Source of the DNA: Bacteroidales bacterium
GTDB lineage: Bacteria > Bacteroidota > Bacteroidia > Bacteroidales > VadinHA17
Assembly (NCBI GenBank): GCA_021371855.1
Contig: JAJFVL010000040.1
Coordinates: 40,018 to 104,017 of the forward strand
Length of the DNA: 64,000 nucleotides
Direction: 5' to 3'
Shown piece by piece: positions 11,393 through 21,070 of this stretch (within the stretch, counting starts at the first letter, position 1; each line of letters starts with the position of its first letter). The notes below the pieces were generated by a model. It was not told where the DNA came from. It did no database searches and saw only the letters and a program-made list of their open reading frames with translations. The translations under genes and the position numbers were made by a program.

Positions 11393-11425
11393 TTTTGAAG
11401 TTTGGCACCTAATTGATTTACTTTG
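11393..11425 (+). promoter_or_regulatory. Promoter for topA
   Basis: TTTTG at 11393-11397, a 20-bp spacer, then TTACTTTG at 11418-11425 (seven of eight to TAnnTTTG). The topA ATG lies 33 bp downstream. Confidence 0.5.
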
Positions 11426-11457
11426 CTCCCTGATAAAAGAACAAATCTAATTCTGTA

Positions 11458-13764
11458 ATGATCGAAAATCTTGTAATTGTTGAGTCACCTGCTAAAGCAA
11501 AAACTATCGAGAAATTCCTGGGGAAAGATTTTCATGTAGTATCAAGCTTCGGGCACATCAGGGACCTTTCCAAAAAAAAGAATCTGGGGATAGATATTGA
11601 AAACAATTTCACTCCTGATTATGAAATCCCGAAAGAAAAAGCGAAAGTGGTAAGCGAACTGAAGAAAGCCGCTGCTGATTCAAATAATATATGGATCGCT
11701 TCTGATGAGGACCGTGAAGGAGAGGCAATTGCATGGCATCTGGCATGTGTTTTGAAACTCGATCTCTCAACGACTAAAAGAATTGTCTTTCATGAAATTA
11801 CCAAGGAGGCCATCTCGAATGCCATTGAAACTCCACGGCAGGTTGATATGAACCTTGTTAATTCCCAGCAGGCCCGTCGTATTCTCGACAGGCTGGTTGG
11901 CTTTGAAATCTCCCCTGTATTATGGAAAAAAGTACAGCCTTCTTTGTCCGCCGGAAGGGTTCAGTCAGTAGCAGTCCGCCTTTTGGTCGAAAGAGAAAGA
12001 GAAATTATCGCATTTAATTCTGAATCATCTTTCAGGGTAACTGCAATATTCCGTATCAATTCATCTTCAGGGGAGAATGCTGTTCTGAGAGCAGAGGCCT
12101 CAAAACGATTTCCCGATGAGAAAGATGCGATGAAATTTCTTGAATTATGCAACGATTCAAAATATTCAATCGCCAATATCTCCATTAAACCAGGTACCCG
12201 CTCGCCGGCACCTCCTTTTACCACATCAACCCTGCAACAGGAAGCTTACCGGAAACTGGGATTTTCCGTTGCTCAGACAATGGCCGTGGCACAGAAGCTT
12301 TATGAAGCCGGGAAGATAACCTATATGAGAACCGACTCAACAAATCTTTCAAAGCTGGCTCTTGCCAAGTCGCGCGAAATGATTATTTCGGAGTTTGGTG
12401 AGAAATATTCCAAAACCCGGCAATTTAAGACCAAAGCAAAAGGCGCACAGGAAGCACATGAGGCTATCCGTCCTGCATATCTTGACAATCCGACCGCTAC
12501 CGGAAGCCAGAATGAAAAGAAACTTTATGAACTGATCTGGAAGAGAACAGTTGCCTCTCAGATGTCAGATGCAGAGGTTGAGAAAACCTCCATTACAATC
12601 GATATGAATAACTCTCCGGTTACATTCCAGGCTAATGGAGAAGTTGTCAAGTTTGACGGGTTCCTGAAGGTATATGCAGAATCGACCGACCAGGAAAACG
12701 TTGATGAAGACAGGTATGTGATCCCCCCGGTAAGTAAAGGAATGCCCCTTCTGTACGACAATATAACTGCCACACAGAGATTTACAACACCACCACCAAG
12801 ATATACTGAAGCCAGCCTGGTTAAAAAGCTTGAAGAGCTTGGAATCGGGCGTCCGTCAACATACGCTCCGACCATCTCTACCATTCAGAACCGGGGATAT
12901 GTTTTACGTGAAGACAGGCCGGGCGTAAAACGGCAGGTCAAGATTATCACTCTCTCCAAAGGGAAATGTTCATCGGAAACAAAAGCAGAAATAACAGGAA
13001 AAGAAAAATCCAAACTCTTCCCCCAGGACATAGGAATGATAGTCAATGATTTTCTGATGGAAAACTTTTCTGAAATCGTTGATTATAATTTCACTGCGGA
13101 AATCGAAGAGCAGTTTGATAAGATTGCACTCGGGAAACTTCAGTGGACCCGGATGCTGGGGAAATTCTACGCACCTTTTCATAAAACAGTCACCAGCACC
13201 TTAGAAAAGAAAGAGAGAAAAACGGGCGTAAGAGTACTTGGCAATCATCCTGAAACAGGAGAACCTGTGACTGTCAGGATGGGCAGATACGGACCTGTTG
13301 CTCAAATAGGTGATTCAGAGAACGATAAAAAACCACGTTTTGCCAGTCTTTCCAAAAACCAGTTACTCGAAACAATAACTCTTGAGGAGGCATTGAACCT
13401 TTTCCGCCTGCCCCGGACCTTAGGCAACTATGAAGAGGGGGAAATGATAGTCGGTATAGGAAAGTTCGGACCCTACATAAGGTATAAAAGCAAATTCTTC
13501 TCTTTGAAAAAAGGGGTGGACGACCCTTATACTATTGATGCAGAAAGGGCTATAGCAATCATTCTTGAAAAAAACGAGAATGATAAAAAGAAGATCATTA
13601 AGGACTTTGACGGTATCATGTTGCTGAATGGGAGATATGGACCTTACATTACCAGGGATAAACAAAACTACAGGCTGCCAAAAGGTACAGATGCAGAAAA
13701 GCTCACGAAAGAAGATTGCATCAAGATTATAGAAAGCAGTAATAAATCAAGAAAGAATTCCTAA
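11458..13764 (+). CDS. topA: DNA topoisomerase I (type IA)
   Basis: A 768-residue enzyme that relaxes negative supercoils. An N-terminal Toprim domain (VIVESPAKAKTIEKFLG; DEDREGEAIAWH) is followed by the cleavage-strand domain with the active tyrosine at Y289 in KITYMRTDS. The C-terminus carries repeated GRYGP/GKFGPYI motifs (TopA C-terminal repeat, Toprim_Crpt type) instead of the four-cysteine zinc ribbons of E. coli TopA, common in this phylum. It is followed after 9 bp by the ureohydrolase-like gene, so the two are likely cotranscribed from the promoter at 11393-11425. Confidence 0.96.
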   Translation: MIENLVIVESPAKAKTIEKFLGKDFHVVSSFGHIRDLSKKKNLGIDIENNFTPDYEIPKEKAKVVSELKKAAADSNNIWIASDEDREGEAIAWHLACVLKLDLSTTKRIVFHEITKEAISNAIETPRQVDMNLVNSQQARRILDRLVGFEISPVLWKKVQPSLSAGRVQSVAVRLLVEREREIIAFNSESSFRVTAIFRINSSSGENAVLRAEASKRFPDEKDAMKFLELCNDSKYSIANISIKPGTRSPAPPFTTSTLQQEAYRKLGFSVAQTMAVAQKLYEAGKITYMRTDSTNLSKLALAKSREMIISEFGEKYSKTRQFKTKAKGAQEAHEAIRPAYLDNPTATGSQNEKKLYELIWKRTVASQMSDAEVEKTSITIDMNNSPVTFQANGEVVKFDGFLKVYAESTDQENVDEDRYVIPPVSKGMPLLYDNITATQRFTTPPPRYTEASLVKKLEELGIGRPSTYAPTISTIQNRGYVLREDRPGVKRQVKIITLSKGKCSSETKAEITGKEKSKLFPQDIGMIVNDFLMENFSEIVDYNFTAEIEEQFDKIALGKLQWTRMLGKFYAPFHKTVTSTLEKKERKTGVRVLGNHPETGEPVTVRMGRYGPVAQIGDSENDKKPRFASLSKNQLLETITLEEALNLFRLPRTLGNYEEGEMIVGIGKFGPYIRYKSKFFSLKKGVDDPYTIDAERAIAIILEKNENDKKKIIKDFDGIMLLNGRYGPYITRDKQNYRLPKGTDAEKLTKEDCIKIIESSNKSRKNS

Positions 13765-13773
13765 AAAAATACC

Positions 13774-14943
13774 ATGTTAGACCTGAATGATTATTTTGAT
13801 CCTGTAAGTATTGAAGCTCCTGCTTTTGAGCATCTTCCGACGCAGGCTGGATTCCCTCATAATATATCCATTCATACTGATAATAGCCCTATAAAGAACA
13901 TCGGTAAGTACAAGATTGCAATATTAGGTGTACCTGAGGGCCGGAATTCCCCTAATGCTGCTTCATTTAAGAGCCCTGACATTATCAGGGGACAATTGTA
14001 CTGCCTTGCAAAAATCCCGGGAAGATCTAAAATAATTGATCTTGGCAACATGAAACAGGGCGTTACTTTCAGTGATACCATTGCAGGGCTCACTGATATT
14101 CTTTCAACACTGATCCAGGAAGGTCTGTTCCCTGTAATTATCGGAGGCAGCAGTGCATTAATCCCTGCAATTGACAGGGCCATTTCACAACAGAAGATAA
14201 GATACACATTCACTGCTGTTGATCCCAGAATCGATTTCAGCAATGAGAGGAAGGTACCAGACTCATTTAATTATCTTAATACTATTCTCAATAATCATAA
14301 AAGCACACTTGATCATTACATCAACATAGGATACCAGACATATCTTAACGACCAGCAGGTAATAAACCGGTTCCTGAAACGGAAGTCGGAACTAGTAAGG
14401 GTCGGAGATGTGCGTCAGGCAATTTACCTTACAGAACCTCTGTTCAGAGATTCTGATGTGGTGATATTTGATATTTCGGCGGTGAGGCAATCGGATGCCC
14501 CTGGAACAGCCTGCCCGTCACCAAATGGTTTCTATGGCGAAGAGATATGCCTTCTTTCCAGGTATTCCGGGATATCCGACAACCTTAAAATTTTCGGATT
14601 ATTTGATGTCAACCCCGAATGTGACATACGTTTCCAGACATCTGGTCTTGCTGCCCAGATCATCTGGTTTTTTCTGGAAGGATTTTCTCAGAAGCAATAT
14701 GAAACGCCAGTTTTAAGCATCAGTAATTCAGGACGTTTTGTAAAGTACCATATCAGAGTTTCTGACCTTGACGACGATATGATATTTATAAAAAGTAATC
14801 TTACCGATCGATGGTGGATAGAGTTCCATGGTGAAAAAGATCAATTCCATTATGTTTCCTGCTCTCATGAAGATTATCTTAAAGCCAGCCGGAACGAAGT
14901 CCCTGACAGGTGGTTACGGGCAATAGACAGAATAAAACCCTGA
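13774..14943 (+). CDS. Ureohydrolase (arginase/formimidoylglutamase) family protein with degenerate metal site
   Basis: 389 residues with an arginase-like fold in the central part, but the six manganese ligands are only half kept. The GGDHS-type motif is GGSS (residues 124-127), the DAHxD motif is D150-P-R152-I-D154, and the DxD motif is D233-I-S235, so both histidines and one aspartate are lost. The DAP segment remains at about residue 241. Genes of this family sit between topA and the gld/por genes in other Bacteroidota, often annotated as formimidoylglutamase. Enzymatic activity is doubtful here; a structural or regulatory role is inference. Confidence 0.8.
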   Translation: MLDLNDYFDPVSIEAPAFEHLPTQAGFPHNISIHTDNSPIKNIGKYKIAILGVPEGRNSPNAASFKSPDIIRGQLYCLAKIPGRSKIIDLGNMKQGVTFSDTIAGLTDILSTLIQEGLFPVIIGGSSALIPAIDRAISQQKIRYTFTAVDPRIDFSNERKVPDSFNYLNTILNNHKSTLDHYINIGYQTYLNDQQVINRFLKRKSELVRVGDVRQAIYLTEPLFRDSDVVIFDISAVRQSDAPGTACPSPNGFYGEEICLLSRYSGISDNLKIFGLFDVNPECDIRFQTSGLAAQIIWFFLEGFSQKQYETPVLSISNSGRFVKYHIRVSDLDDDMIFIKSNLTDRWWIEFHGEKDQFHYVSCSHEDYLKASRNEVPDRWLRAIDRIKP

Positions 14944-15041
14944 GCTTATAACCATTGAACCATAAACCTTCTCAGGTCTGATCCCGGAATCAATTATCGC
15001 ATAAGCCTAAAATGAGGTTTCCGTATCTAAATAAATACAAG

Positions 15042-15049
15042 TAAATTTG
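15042..15049 (+). promoter_or_regulatory. Candidate -7 element for the porP-gld operon
   Basis: TAAATTTG fits TAnnTTTG and lies 67 bp before the porP-like ATG, in the 173-bp gap that separates this operon from the ureohydrolase-like gene. No clear -33 TTTG is seen. Confidence 0.4.
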
Positions 15050-15116
15050 TATTCGATTTAGATTTTTATTTATTTTACTGGTTCAACTAAAGCGCATCGT
15101 ATCTACAAATAAAGAA

Positions 15117-16061
15117 ATGAAAAAAACAGGATTCACATTTCTTTTATTAGTTTTGACTTTACAGTCAGTTTATCCTCAGCAAGATCCGTTGTCGAGTCAA
15201 TATATGTTTAACACAATGACTTATAATCCGGGAATTGCCGGTATTTCAGGGAGGATTTGCGCCAGTGCTCTTAACAGGCAACAATGGGTGGGTTTTGAAG
15301 GAGCCCCCACAACAACAGTTTTTAATATCAATGCTCCTGTTGCTCCCTTTAAGATCAAAAGTGGAGTAGGATTAATAATTGAAAGCGATAACATAGGATT
15401 CAATAAAGACATCGTTCTCTCTGCAGCATATTCTTATCACATGGACCTGGGACAGGGGAAACTAGGCATCGGAATAAGTATGGGTATGCTGAATAAAAAG
15501 ATCGATCCAACCTGGAAAATTCCAACTGGTGATGCATTTACTCCGGCTTCCGGAGATCCTCTGATTCCGGAAAGTGAAGAAAGCTGTGTTACATTGGACG
15601 CAGGATTGGGTCTCTATTACAAAACAGATAAATATTACACTGCAATTTCGGTCACTCATATAAACCAACCATCAATCAGGTTTTCCAAAGCACTTTCCTA
15701 TGTCAGCAGACATTACTATCTTACAGCCGGTTACACATTGCAGCTGCCAAATCCGTCACTTGAATTACTCCCCTCCGTTTTTGCCTTCAGTGATGGGACT
15801 ACGTCACAAATTACATTAACTTCTTTGTTGAGATACAATAAAAAAGTCTGGGGAGGCGTTTCTTACAGGGCAAGTGATGCTTTAATAGGAATGATTGGCT
15901 TTGAACTGCTAAACGGAATCCGTTTTGGTTATGCGTATGATTTCACAATCTCTGATATAAATAAATCGAGCAGTGGATCGCATGAATTGATGGTTAACTA
16001 TTGTTTTGACTTGAATTTAGGTAAAAGCCCGATGAAATATAAAAGTATCCGATTTTTATGA
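15117..16061 (+). CDS. porP: PorP/SprF family type IX secretion membrane protein
   Basis: 314 residues with a cleavable signal peptide (hydrophobic residues 4-20, then YPQQDP). The start of the mature protein, DPLSSQYMFNTMTYNPGIAG, is the hallmark of the PorP/SprF family, and the remainder is a predicted outer-membrane beta-barrel with alternating strands ending in a C-terminal aromatic segment. PorP helps anchor or energise the secretion apparatus at the outer membrane, and SprF-type members pair with individual secreted adhesins. Its position directly before gldK favours the core PorP role. Confidence 0.9.
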   Translation: MKKTGFTFLLLVLTLQSVYPQQDPLSSQYMFNTMTYNPGIAGISGRICASALNRQQWVGFEGAPTTTVFNINAPVAPFKIKSGVGLIIESDNIGFNKDIVLSAAYSYHMDLGQGKLGIGISMGMLNKKIDPTWKIPTGDAFTPASGDPLIPESEESCVTLDAGLGLYYKTDKYYTAISVTHINQPSIRFSKALSYVSRHYYLTAGYTLQLPNPSLELLPSVFAFSDGTTSQITLTSLLRYNKKVWGGVSYRASDALIGMIGFELLNGIRFGYAYDFTISDINKSSSGSHELMVNYCFDLNLGKSPMKYKSIRFL

Positions 16062-16109
16062 TTATTTAAAAAATTTAACTTACTTGCAATACAAAATATC
16101 TTAAATATT

Positions 16110-17453
16110 ATGAAAAAGGTAACCTTATCTGCTCTAATATTATTGTTAATATTGACTGGCTGTGGATCCTCAAATAATGGAGAACTTACAGGTGTTCAGG
16201 GGCGGAAAAAATTCTTTGAACCGGAACCCTTTGAAATGGCATTCATCCCTGCCGGAAATTTTATGATGGGGCCAAGTGATCAGGATGCTGTATTTGCAAT
16301 GAACAGTCTTTCCAAATCAGTTACTGTTGAAGCCTTCTGGATGGACCAGACAGAGATTACCAATAATAAATATCGTCAGTTTGTATACTATGTCCGCGAT
16401 TCTATCCTCAGGACAAAACTTGGCAATGCAGGCATAGAAGGCCGGGAATATTTCAAGGTTGATAAGGAAGGAAACGTCATCGAACCTAATGTCATTAACT
16501 GGGAAGAAAAAATTGATCCTGATGATGAAACTACAAAGGCAACATTAGAAGAGATGCTATATTCTCCTGAAGAAAGTTTTAACGGTAAAAAACAGACTGA
16601 TGTCAGAAAACTTAATTATTCGTACTTCTGGGTTGATTATCAGCAGGCTGCCAAAGCAACCTATAAATATGATTATGCAAATAATACCGGGAAATATGAG
16701 GGTAAGGTTACAAATCTCGATGGTACACGTACCGATGTAAAAGACCGCTCTTCTTTCATCAAACACAATGTCATCAATGTTTATCCCGATACTTTATGCT
16801 GGATAAGGGATTTCACATATTCTTTCAACGATCCCCAGGCATCCCTCTATTTCTGGCATCCATCATATGATGATTATCCTGTTGTAGGTGTTTCCTGGGT
16901 TCAGGCAACAGCTTTCAGTATCTGGAGAACCGATTTCATGAATTCTGCACTCAGAAAGAATGATATCCCCGATGTACAGGAATACAGGTTACCACTCGAA
17001 ACAGAATGGGAATATGCAGCCAGAGGTGGTCTTGACCTTTCAATGTATCCATGGGGCGGACCTTATACCCGTAACTACAAAGGATGTTTCCTTGCAAATT
17101 TCAAACCTCTTCGGGGCAACTATATTGACGATGGTAACGTATATGCCGGCAAAGTAGGGTCATATGAACCCAATGAATATGGTTTATACGATATGTCAGG
17201 GAACGTTGCTGAATGGACCCGTTGTGCTTATCATCCTTCAGCTTATATTTTCCAGCACGATCTTCAGCCAAACTATGAATATAATGCAACACCGCAAGAT
17301 CCTCCTGTAATGAAAAGGAAGGTAATTCGCGGCGGTTCATGGAAGGACATAGCTTATTTTCTTCAGACAAGTACAAGAGACTATGAATATCAGGATTCGA
17401 CAAAACCATTTGTTGGATTCCGTAATGTAAGGTCTTATATTGGAGTAAATTAA
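16110..17453 (+). CDS. gldK: Gliding motility/T9SS lipoprotein GldK (PorK)
   Basis: A 447-residue lipoprotein with signal peptide and lipobox LILTGC, so it is lipidated at Cys18. The body is a formylglycine-generating-enzyme-like (FGE/SUMF1) domain: MAFIPAGNFMMGPSDQ, the WMDQTEITNNKYRQFV segment, GVSWVQATAFSIW, LPLETEWEYAARGG and the C-terminal KVIRGGSWKD. GldK forms, with GldN, the periplasmic ring associated with the outer membrane of the type IX secretion machine. It is 48 bp after porP and 32 bp before gldL, in the invariant K-L-M-N order. Confidence 0.96.
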   Translation: MKKVTLSALILLLILTGCGSSNNGELTGVQGRKKFFEPEPFEMAFIPAGNFMMGPSDQDAVFAMNSLSKSVTVEAFWMDQTEITNNKYRQFVYYVRDSILRTKLGNAGIEGREYFKVDKEGNVIEPNVINWEEKIDPDDETTKATLEEMLYSPEESFNGKKQTDVRKLNYSYFWVDYQQAAKATYKYDYANNTGKYEGKVTNLDGTRTDVKDRSSFIKHNVINVYPDTLCWIRDFTYSFNDPQASLYFWHPSYDDYPVVGVSWVQATAFSIWRTDFMNSALRKNDIPDVQEYRLPLETEWEYAARGGLDLSMYPWGGPYTRNYKGCFLANFKPLRGNYIDDGNVYAGKVGSYEPNEYGLYDMSGNVAEWTRCAYHPSAYIFQHDLQPNYEYNATPQDPPVMKRKVIRGGSWKDIAYFLQTSTRDYEYQDSTKPFVGFRNVRSYIGVN

Positions 17454-17485
17454 AATCATTTAAACAATCTTATAAAATCAGATAT

Positions 17486-18481
17486 ATGAGCCTAGCAGAA
17501 TTAGTACAAAGTAGCGGGTGGAAAAATTTCATCGCTAAACTTTATGGTTTAGGTGCTTCCGTCGTTATTGTCGGCGCGTTATTTAAAATACAGCACTGGC
17601 CAATGGCAGGAACCATGCTTACTATTGGTCTTCTTACCGAATCAATCATCTTCTTCTTTTCTGCCTTTGAACCTCTTCATGAAGAGGTTGACTGGTCTCT
17701 GGTATATCCTGAACTCGCAGGAATTCCTGATGAAGAAGAACTGGGATTATCTGCCTCAGGTTCACAATTCCATGGTACTGGTGTAGCTGCCGGGGCTGCA
17801 GGTGCCGGAGGTTATGCCGGTATTGGTTCTTCCGGTGGTGGTTATGCTGGTGGTGGTTATGCCGGAGGAGGAGGTCGTTCAGGCGGAGGTTTTGCTGGCG
17901 GAGGTTTTGCCGGTGGAGGAGCCGGATCTGTTGCTCTTTCAAAATTCGATGAAATGCTCGAGAAATCAGAGATCACTCCCGAACTATTTCAGAATCTGGG
18001 TGTTGGAATGAAGAAACTCAGCGAAGCTACTGCAAACATGAACGCTATGGGTGATGTTTCTGTTGCTTCCTCAAAATATATGAATACAATTAATATGGCA
18101 AATGACTCTCTCGGTAAATTGTCCGATTCATACCAGTCCACAACCAGATTAATAAATGAAACAAGCTCTACATATCGTAATATGGCTGACTCTTTTTCCG
18201 TTATTGAAGTAGGAGGAAAATCATATCAGCAGCAACTTGAATCGCTTAATAAAAATCTTTCCGCTCTCAATGCTGTTTACGAACTGCAGCGTAAAGGGGC
18301 AGACGATCATATAAAGGAATCTGAAATACTTTACAAAGGAATCCAGGGATTAATGAAAGACCTCTCAGATTCTGCCGGTGATACTAAAAAGTACCGCGAA
18401 CAAATAACAAAACTCAACGACAGCCTTTCGTCATTAAACAATGTATATGGAAATATGCTTTCAGCTATGAATGTAAAATAA
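17486..18481 (+). CDS. gldL: Gliding motility/T9SS inner-membrane motor protein GldL (PorL)
   Basis: 331 residues with two N-terminal membrane helices (about 15-36 and 40-62). Helix 2 carries Glu52 (GLLTESIIFFF), the position family studies link to proton flow, after the conserved GALFKIQHWP turn. The cytoplasmic part has a coiled-coil-like C-terminal half from about residue 150. Between them, residues 99-147 form a glycine-rich low-complexity insert with repeated GGGYAGGG and GGGFAGGG units, which is unusual for the family and explains the length. With GldM it forms the rotary motor that powers secretion and gliding. Confidence 0.95.
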   Translation: MSLAELVQSSGWKNFIAKLYGLGASVVIVGALFKIQHWPMAGTMLTIGLLTESIIFFFSAFEPLHEEVDWSLVYPELAGIPDEEELGLSASGSQFHGTGVAAGAAGAGGYAGIGSSGGGYAGGGYAGGGGRSGGGFAGGGFAGGGAGSVALSKFDEMLEKSEITPELFQNLGVGMKKLSEATANMNAMGDVSVASSKYMNTINMANDSLGKLSDSYQSTTRLINETSSTYRNMADSFSVIEVGGKSYQQQLESLNKNLSALNAVYELQRKGADDHIKESEILYKGIQGLMKDLSDSAGDTKKYREQITKLNDSLSSLNNVYGNMLSAMNVK

Positions 18482-18518
18482 CGTGGCATTTTCCTTACTT
18501 AACTAAACTAACTTCAAA

Positions 18519-20117
18519 ATGTCTCAAGAAAAGCTTTCTCCACGGCAAAAGATGATCGGTATGATGTATCTGGTGCTTACTGCCATGCTAGCACTTAACG
18601 TATCAAAAGAAGCCGTTGAAGCATTTAAGAAAGTTGATAAAGGTCTTACTTTGACCGTGGCAAATTACGCACTTAAAAATAATCTCATATATAGCGAATT
18701 CGACAGGGCAGCTGCTGAAAATCCAGCCAAAGCGGGCAAATACAAAACTGCCGCATATCAGGTTAAAGAGCGTGCTGACGAGGCTTTCAATTTTATTCAG
18801 GGACTTAAAATAGAAATAATCAAAAAAGCTGAAAAAGATCCTGAAACTCCGGCTGTTAAAGGGAATGAAGTCATAATTGAGGAAGTTAAACGTATAGATG
18901 ACACCAACGTTCCATCTGAAATCCTTATCGGAGCTAATGAAAACGGCAAAGCTAACGATCTGAAAGCCGTTCTTAACGATTACCGCGAGTTCCTGATAAC
19001 TACTCTCGACGGTAAGAATCCTTCAGCTGAAGAAGCTCTTAGAAAAAGTCTGAACACTGATGATTCTAAAAATGAAGATGGAGAAACCGAACGCTGGGAG
19101 AACCTTACCTTCCAGACATTGCCTCTGGTTGCTGTTATCTGTATCCTGTCGGAATATCAGGTCAGCGTCAGAAACGCCGAAACTGAAGTTCTGAATTACC
19201 TTTATACTCAGATTGATGCTTCCTCATTCAAATTTAACAGGCTCTCTCCGATCGTAATTCCTAATTCAAACTACGTGACCCTTGGAAGCGATTATCAGGC
19301 ACAGGTATTTATTTCAGCAACGGATACAACTCAATCTCCCACCATTACGGTAGGCGGTTCCGACCTGCCTGTTGATGAAGCAGGTAAAGGCATGTACAGA
19401 GTACGGGCATCTTCGGTAGGTCCTAAAAAGTGGGGTGGCATAATAGCTCTTAAAGCTCCTGACGGTACAATAATAAGTTACCCGTTCTCATCTGAATATA
19501 CTGTCGGCGAGCCGAATGTCATTGTCTCTCCCACAGCCATGAACGTAATGTATACTGGTATCTTTAATCCGATAGATGTTTCTGTTCCAGGTGTAAGCCC
19601 CGATAAAATAAAGGTCAGAGTTGTAAATGGCACATCTACTACTGAGAGAGTAAAAAATTCCAGAGGTGAGAATTTTAAGGGCAGCTGGGCTGTTAAACCC
19701 AATGCCGTGGGACAAAATGTTCAGGTCATCGTAACGGCTGATATGAACGGAAAACCTATGCAATACCCTCCTTATGAATTCAGGGTAAAACCGCTTCCGG
19801 TTCCAACTGCTGTATTTGGAGGAAAGAGTTCAGGAGAAATACCAAGGGCTACTGCTGCTGCCCAGCAGGGTGTATTTGCTATACTACCCGATTTCGACTT
19901 TGATCTTAACTATACCGTGACAGCCTTCACAGTCCTTTATTCTGATAACAGGGGAGATTTTGAAGAACAAAGTTCAAGCAGTAATCTTACCTCAAAGCAG
20001 AAAGACCTTATTGGAAGACTGACAAGAGGTAAAAACTTGATTATAAAAGACATAAAAGCTCTTGGCCCTGATGGTAAGACAAAAGATCTGCCGCCCGTAA
20101 TTTTAAAGATTATCTAA
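18519..20117 (+). CDS. gldM: Gliding motility/T9SS motor protein GldM (PorM)
   Basis: A 532-residue protein with a single N-terminal membrane helix (MIGMMYLVLTAMLALNVS, about residues 12-29) and a large periplasmic part. It begins with the helical region seen in GldM, ending around residue 230, and continues with beta-rich domains D2-D4, including IVIPNSNYVTLGSDYQAQVF. The protein is the periplasmic shaft that couples the GldL ring to the GldK-GldN ring. It is 37 bp after gldL and 21 bp before gldN. Confidence 0.96.
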   Translation: MSQEKLSPRQKMIGMMYLVLTAMLALNVSKEAVEAFKKVDKGLTLTVANYALKNNLIYSEFDRAAAENPAKAGKYKTAAYQVKERADEAFNFIQGLKIEIIKKAEKDPETPAVKGNEVIIEEVKRIDDTNVPSEILIGANENGKANDLKAVLNDYREFLITTLDGKNPSAEEALRKSLNTDDSKNEDGETERWENLTFQTLPLVAVICILSEYQVSVRNAETEVLNYLYTQIDASSFKFNRLSPIVIPNSNYVTLGSDYQAQVFISATDTTQSPTITVGGSDLPVDEAGKGMYRVRASSVGPKKWGGIIALKAPDGTIISYPFSSEYTVGEPNVIVSPTAMNVMYTGIFNPIDVSVPGVSPDKIKVRVVNGTSTTERVKNSRGENFKGSWAVKPNAVGQNVQVIVTADMNGKPMQYPPYEFRVKPLPVPTAVFGGKSSGEIPRATAAAQQGVFAILPDFDFDLNYTVTAFTVLYSDNRGDFEEQSSSSNLTSKQKDLIGRLTRGKNLIIKDIKALGPDGKTKDLPPVILKII

Positions 20118-20138
20118 TATCAAAATATACTATCTGCC

Positions 20139-20963
20139 ATGAATAAGAAAATTCTTTTTGGAATTATTGCCTTTTCACTTTCAGGGATCATTAACGCTCA
20201 GAGTTTCGGTGATATTTACCAAAAATCTATTCCCGATACAAAAAAAATTGATTACCCATTTTTGCGAGAGGCTGATGTAATCTGGTCCAGGTATTATTAC
20301 CGGCTTATCGATCTTCGGGAAAAGATCAATCAGCCTTTGTATTATCCGACAACAGCAACTCTCGACGGCAGAAAAAACTTCATTAATGTACTGCTCGACG
20401 AGATCAAGGCAAACAGGCTGACTGCATACGATCCTCTGGAGCCTACCACAAATACCACATATTCAGATATTGAAAGCAAAATGGGAGCTACCAGCAAAGT
20501 TGAAACAATAACATTAAATGCTGCAGGAGCAACTAAAGACACAACAATTAAACAAGATGCCAAACCTGAAGAGGTAAAACAATTGTTGATTTATGAAGAA
20601 TGGTACTTTGATAAAAAACTTTCAAAGCTCGATGTAAGAATAATAGGTATCCAGCCTATCTACATGGCTTATGATAATCAGGCTGGAAGAGTCCTGAAAA
20701 AACCGTTATTCTGGATTAAATATGATGAGGTCAGAAATGCCCTGGCAAAGCAGGAAGCATTTACCAACAATAATGATGCTCAGAGGATCTCATTTGATGA
20801 CCTCTTCATGCAGAGAAGATTTGGAAGTATCATCTACGGGGAATCAAATGTTTATAACGACAGAATGATTTCAGATTATGAACTTGGGAAGTCCACTCTT
20901 TTTGAAGCAGAACGCATCAAAACTGAACTCTTCAATTTTGAACACGATCTTTGGGAATATTAG
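20139..20963 (+). CDS. gldN: Gliding motility/T9SS ring protein GldN (PorN)
   Basis: 274 residues with a signal peptide (hydrophobic residues 5-18, cleavage near INAQS). Typical GldN segments are [22 protein letters not shown], the central [19 protein letters not shown] and the [19 protein letters not shown] block. GldN binds GldK in the periplasm. It closes the operon: a strong stem-loop terminator begins 13 bp after the stop. Confidence 0.95.
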   Translation: MNKKILFGIIAFSLSGIINAQSFGDIYQKSIPDTKKIDYPFLREADVIWSRYYYRLIDLREKINQPLYYPTTATLDGRKNFINVLLDEIKANRLTAYDPLEPTTNTTYSDIESKMGATSKVETITLNAAGATKDTTIKQDAKPEEVKQLLIYEEWYFDKKLSKLDVRIIGIQPIYMAYDNQAGRVLKKPLFWIKYDEVRNALAKQEAFTNNNDAQRISFDDLFMQRRFGSIIYGESNVYNDRMISDYELGKSTLFEAERIKTELFNFEHDLWEY

Positions 20964-20975
20964 TCTAAAGTCTTT

Positions 20976-21014
20976 AAAAAAGAGGTTGTGTGTTTCACAA
21001 CCTCTTTTTTTTGT
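20976..21014 (+). terminator. Rho-independent terminator after gldN
   Basis: A 15-bp perfect stem with arms 20976-20990 and 20996-21010, core agaggttgtg and loop TGTTT, runs into a T tract. The A-rich left arm makes it potentially bidirectional, so it may also serve the converging guanylyltransferase gene. Confidence 0.92.
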
Positions 21015-21070
21015 CTTAATTGTTTTGCGGTATTATTATCTTTATACCTTTAAGTTCAGTTAGAATCTTC

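Noticed and set aside
17646..17942. Histidine-rich minus-strand frame opposite gldL
   Set aside because: It is the antisense shadow of the glycine-rich codons of gldL.
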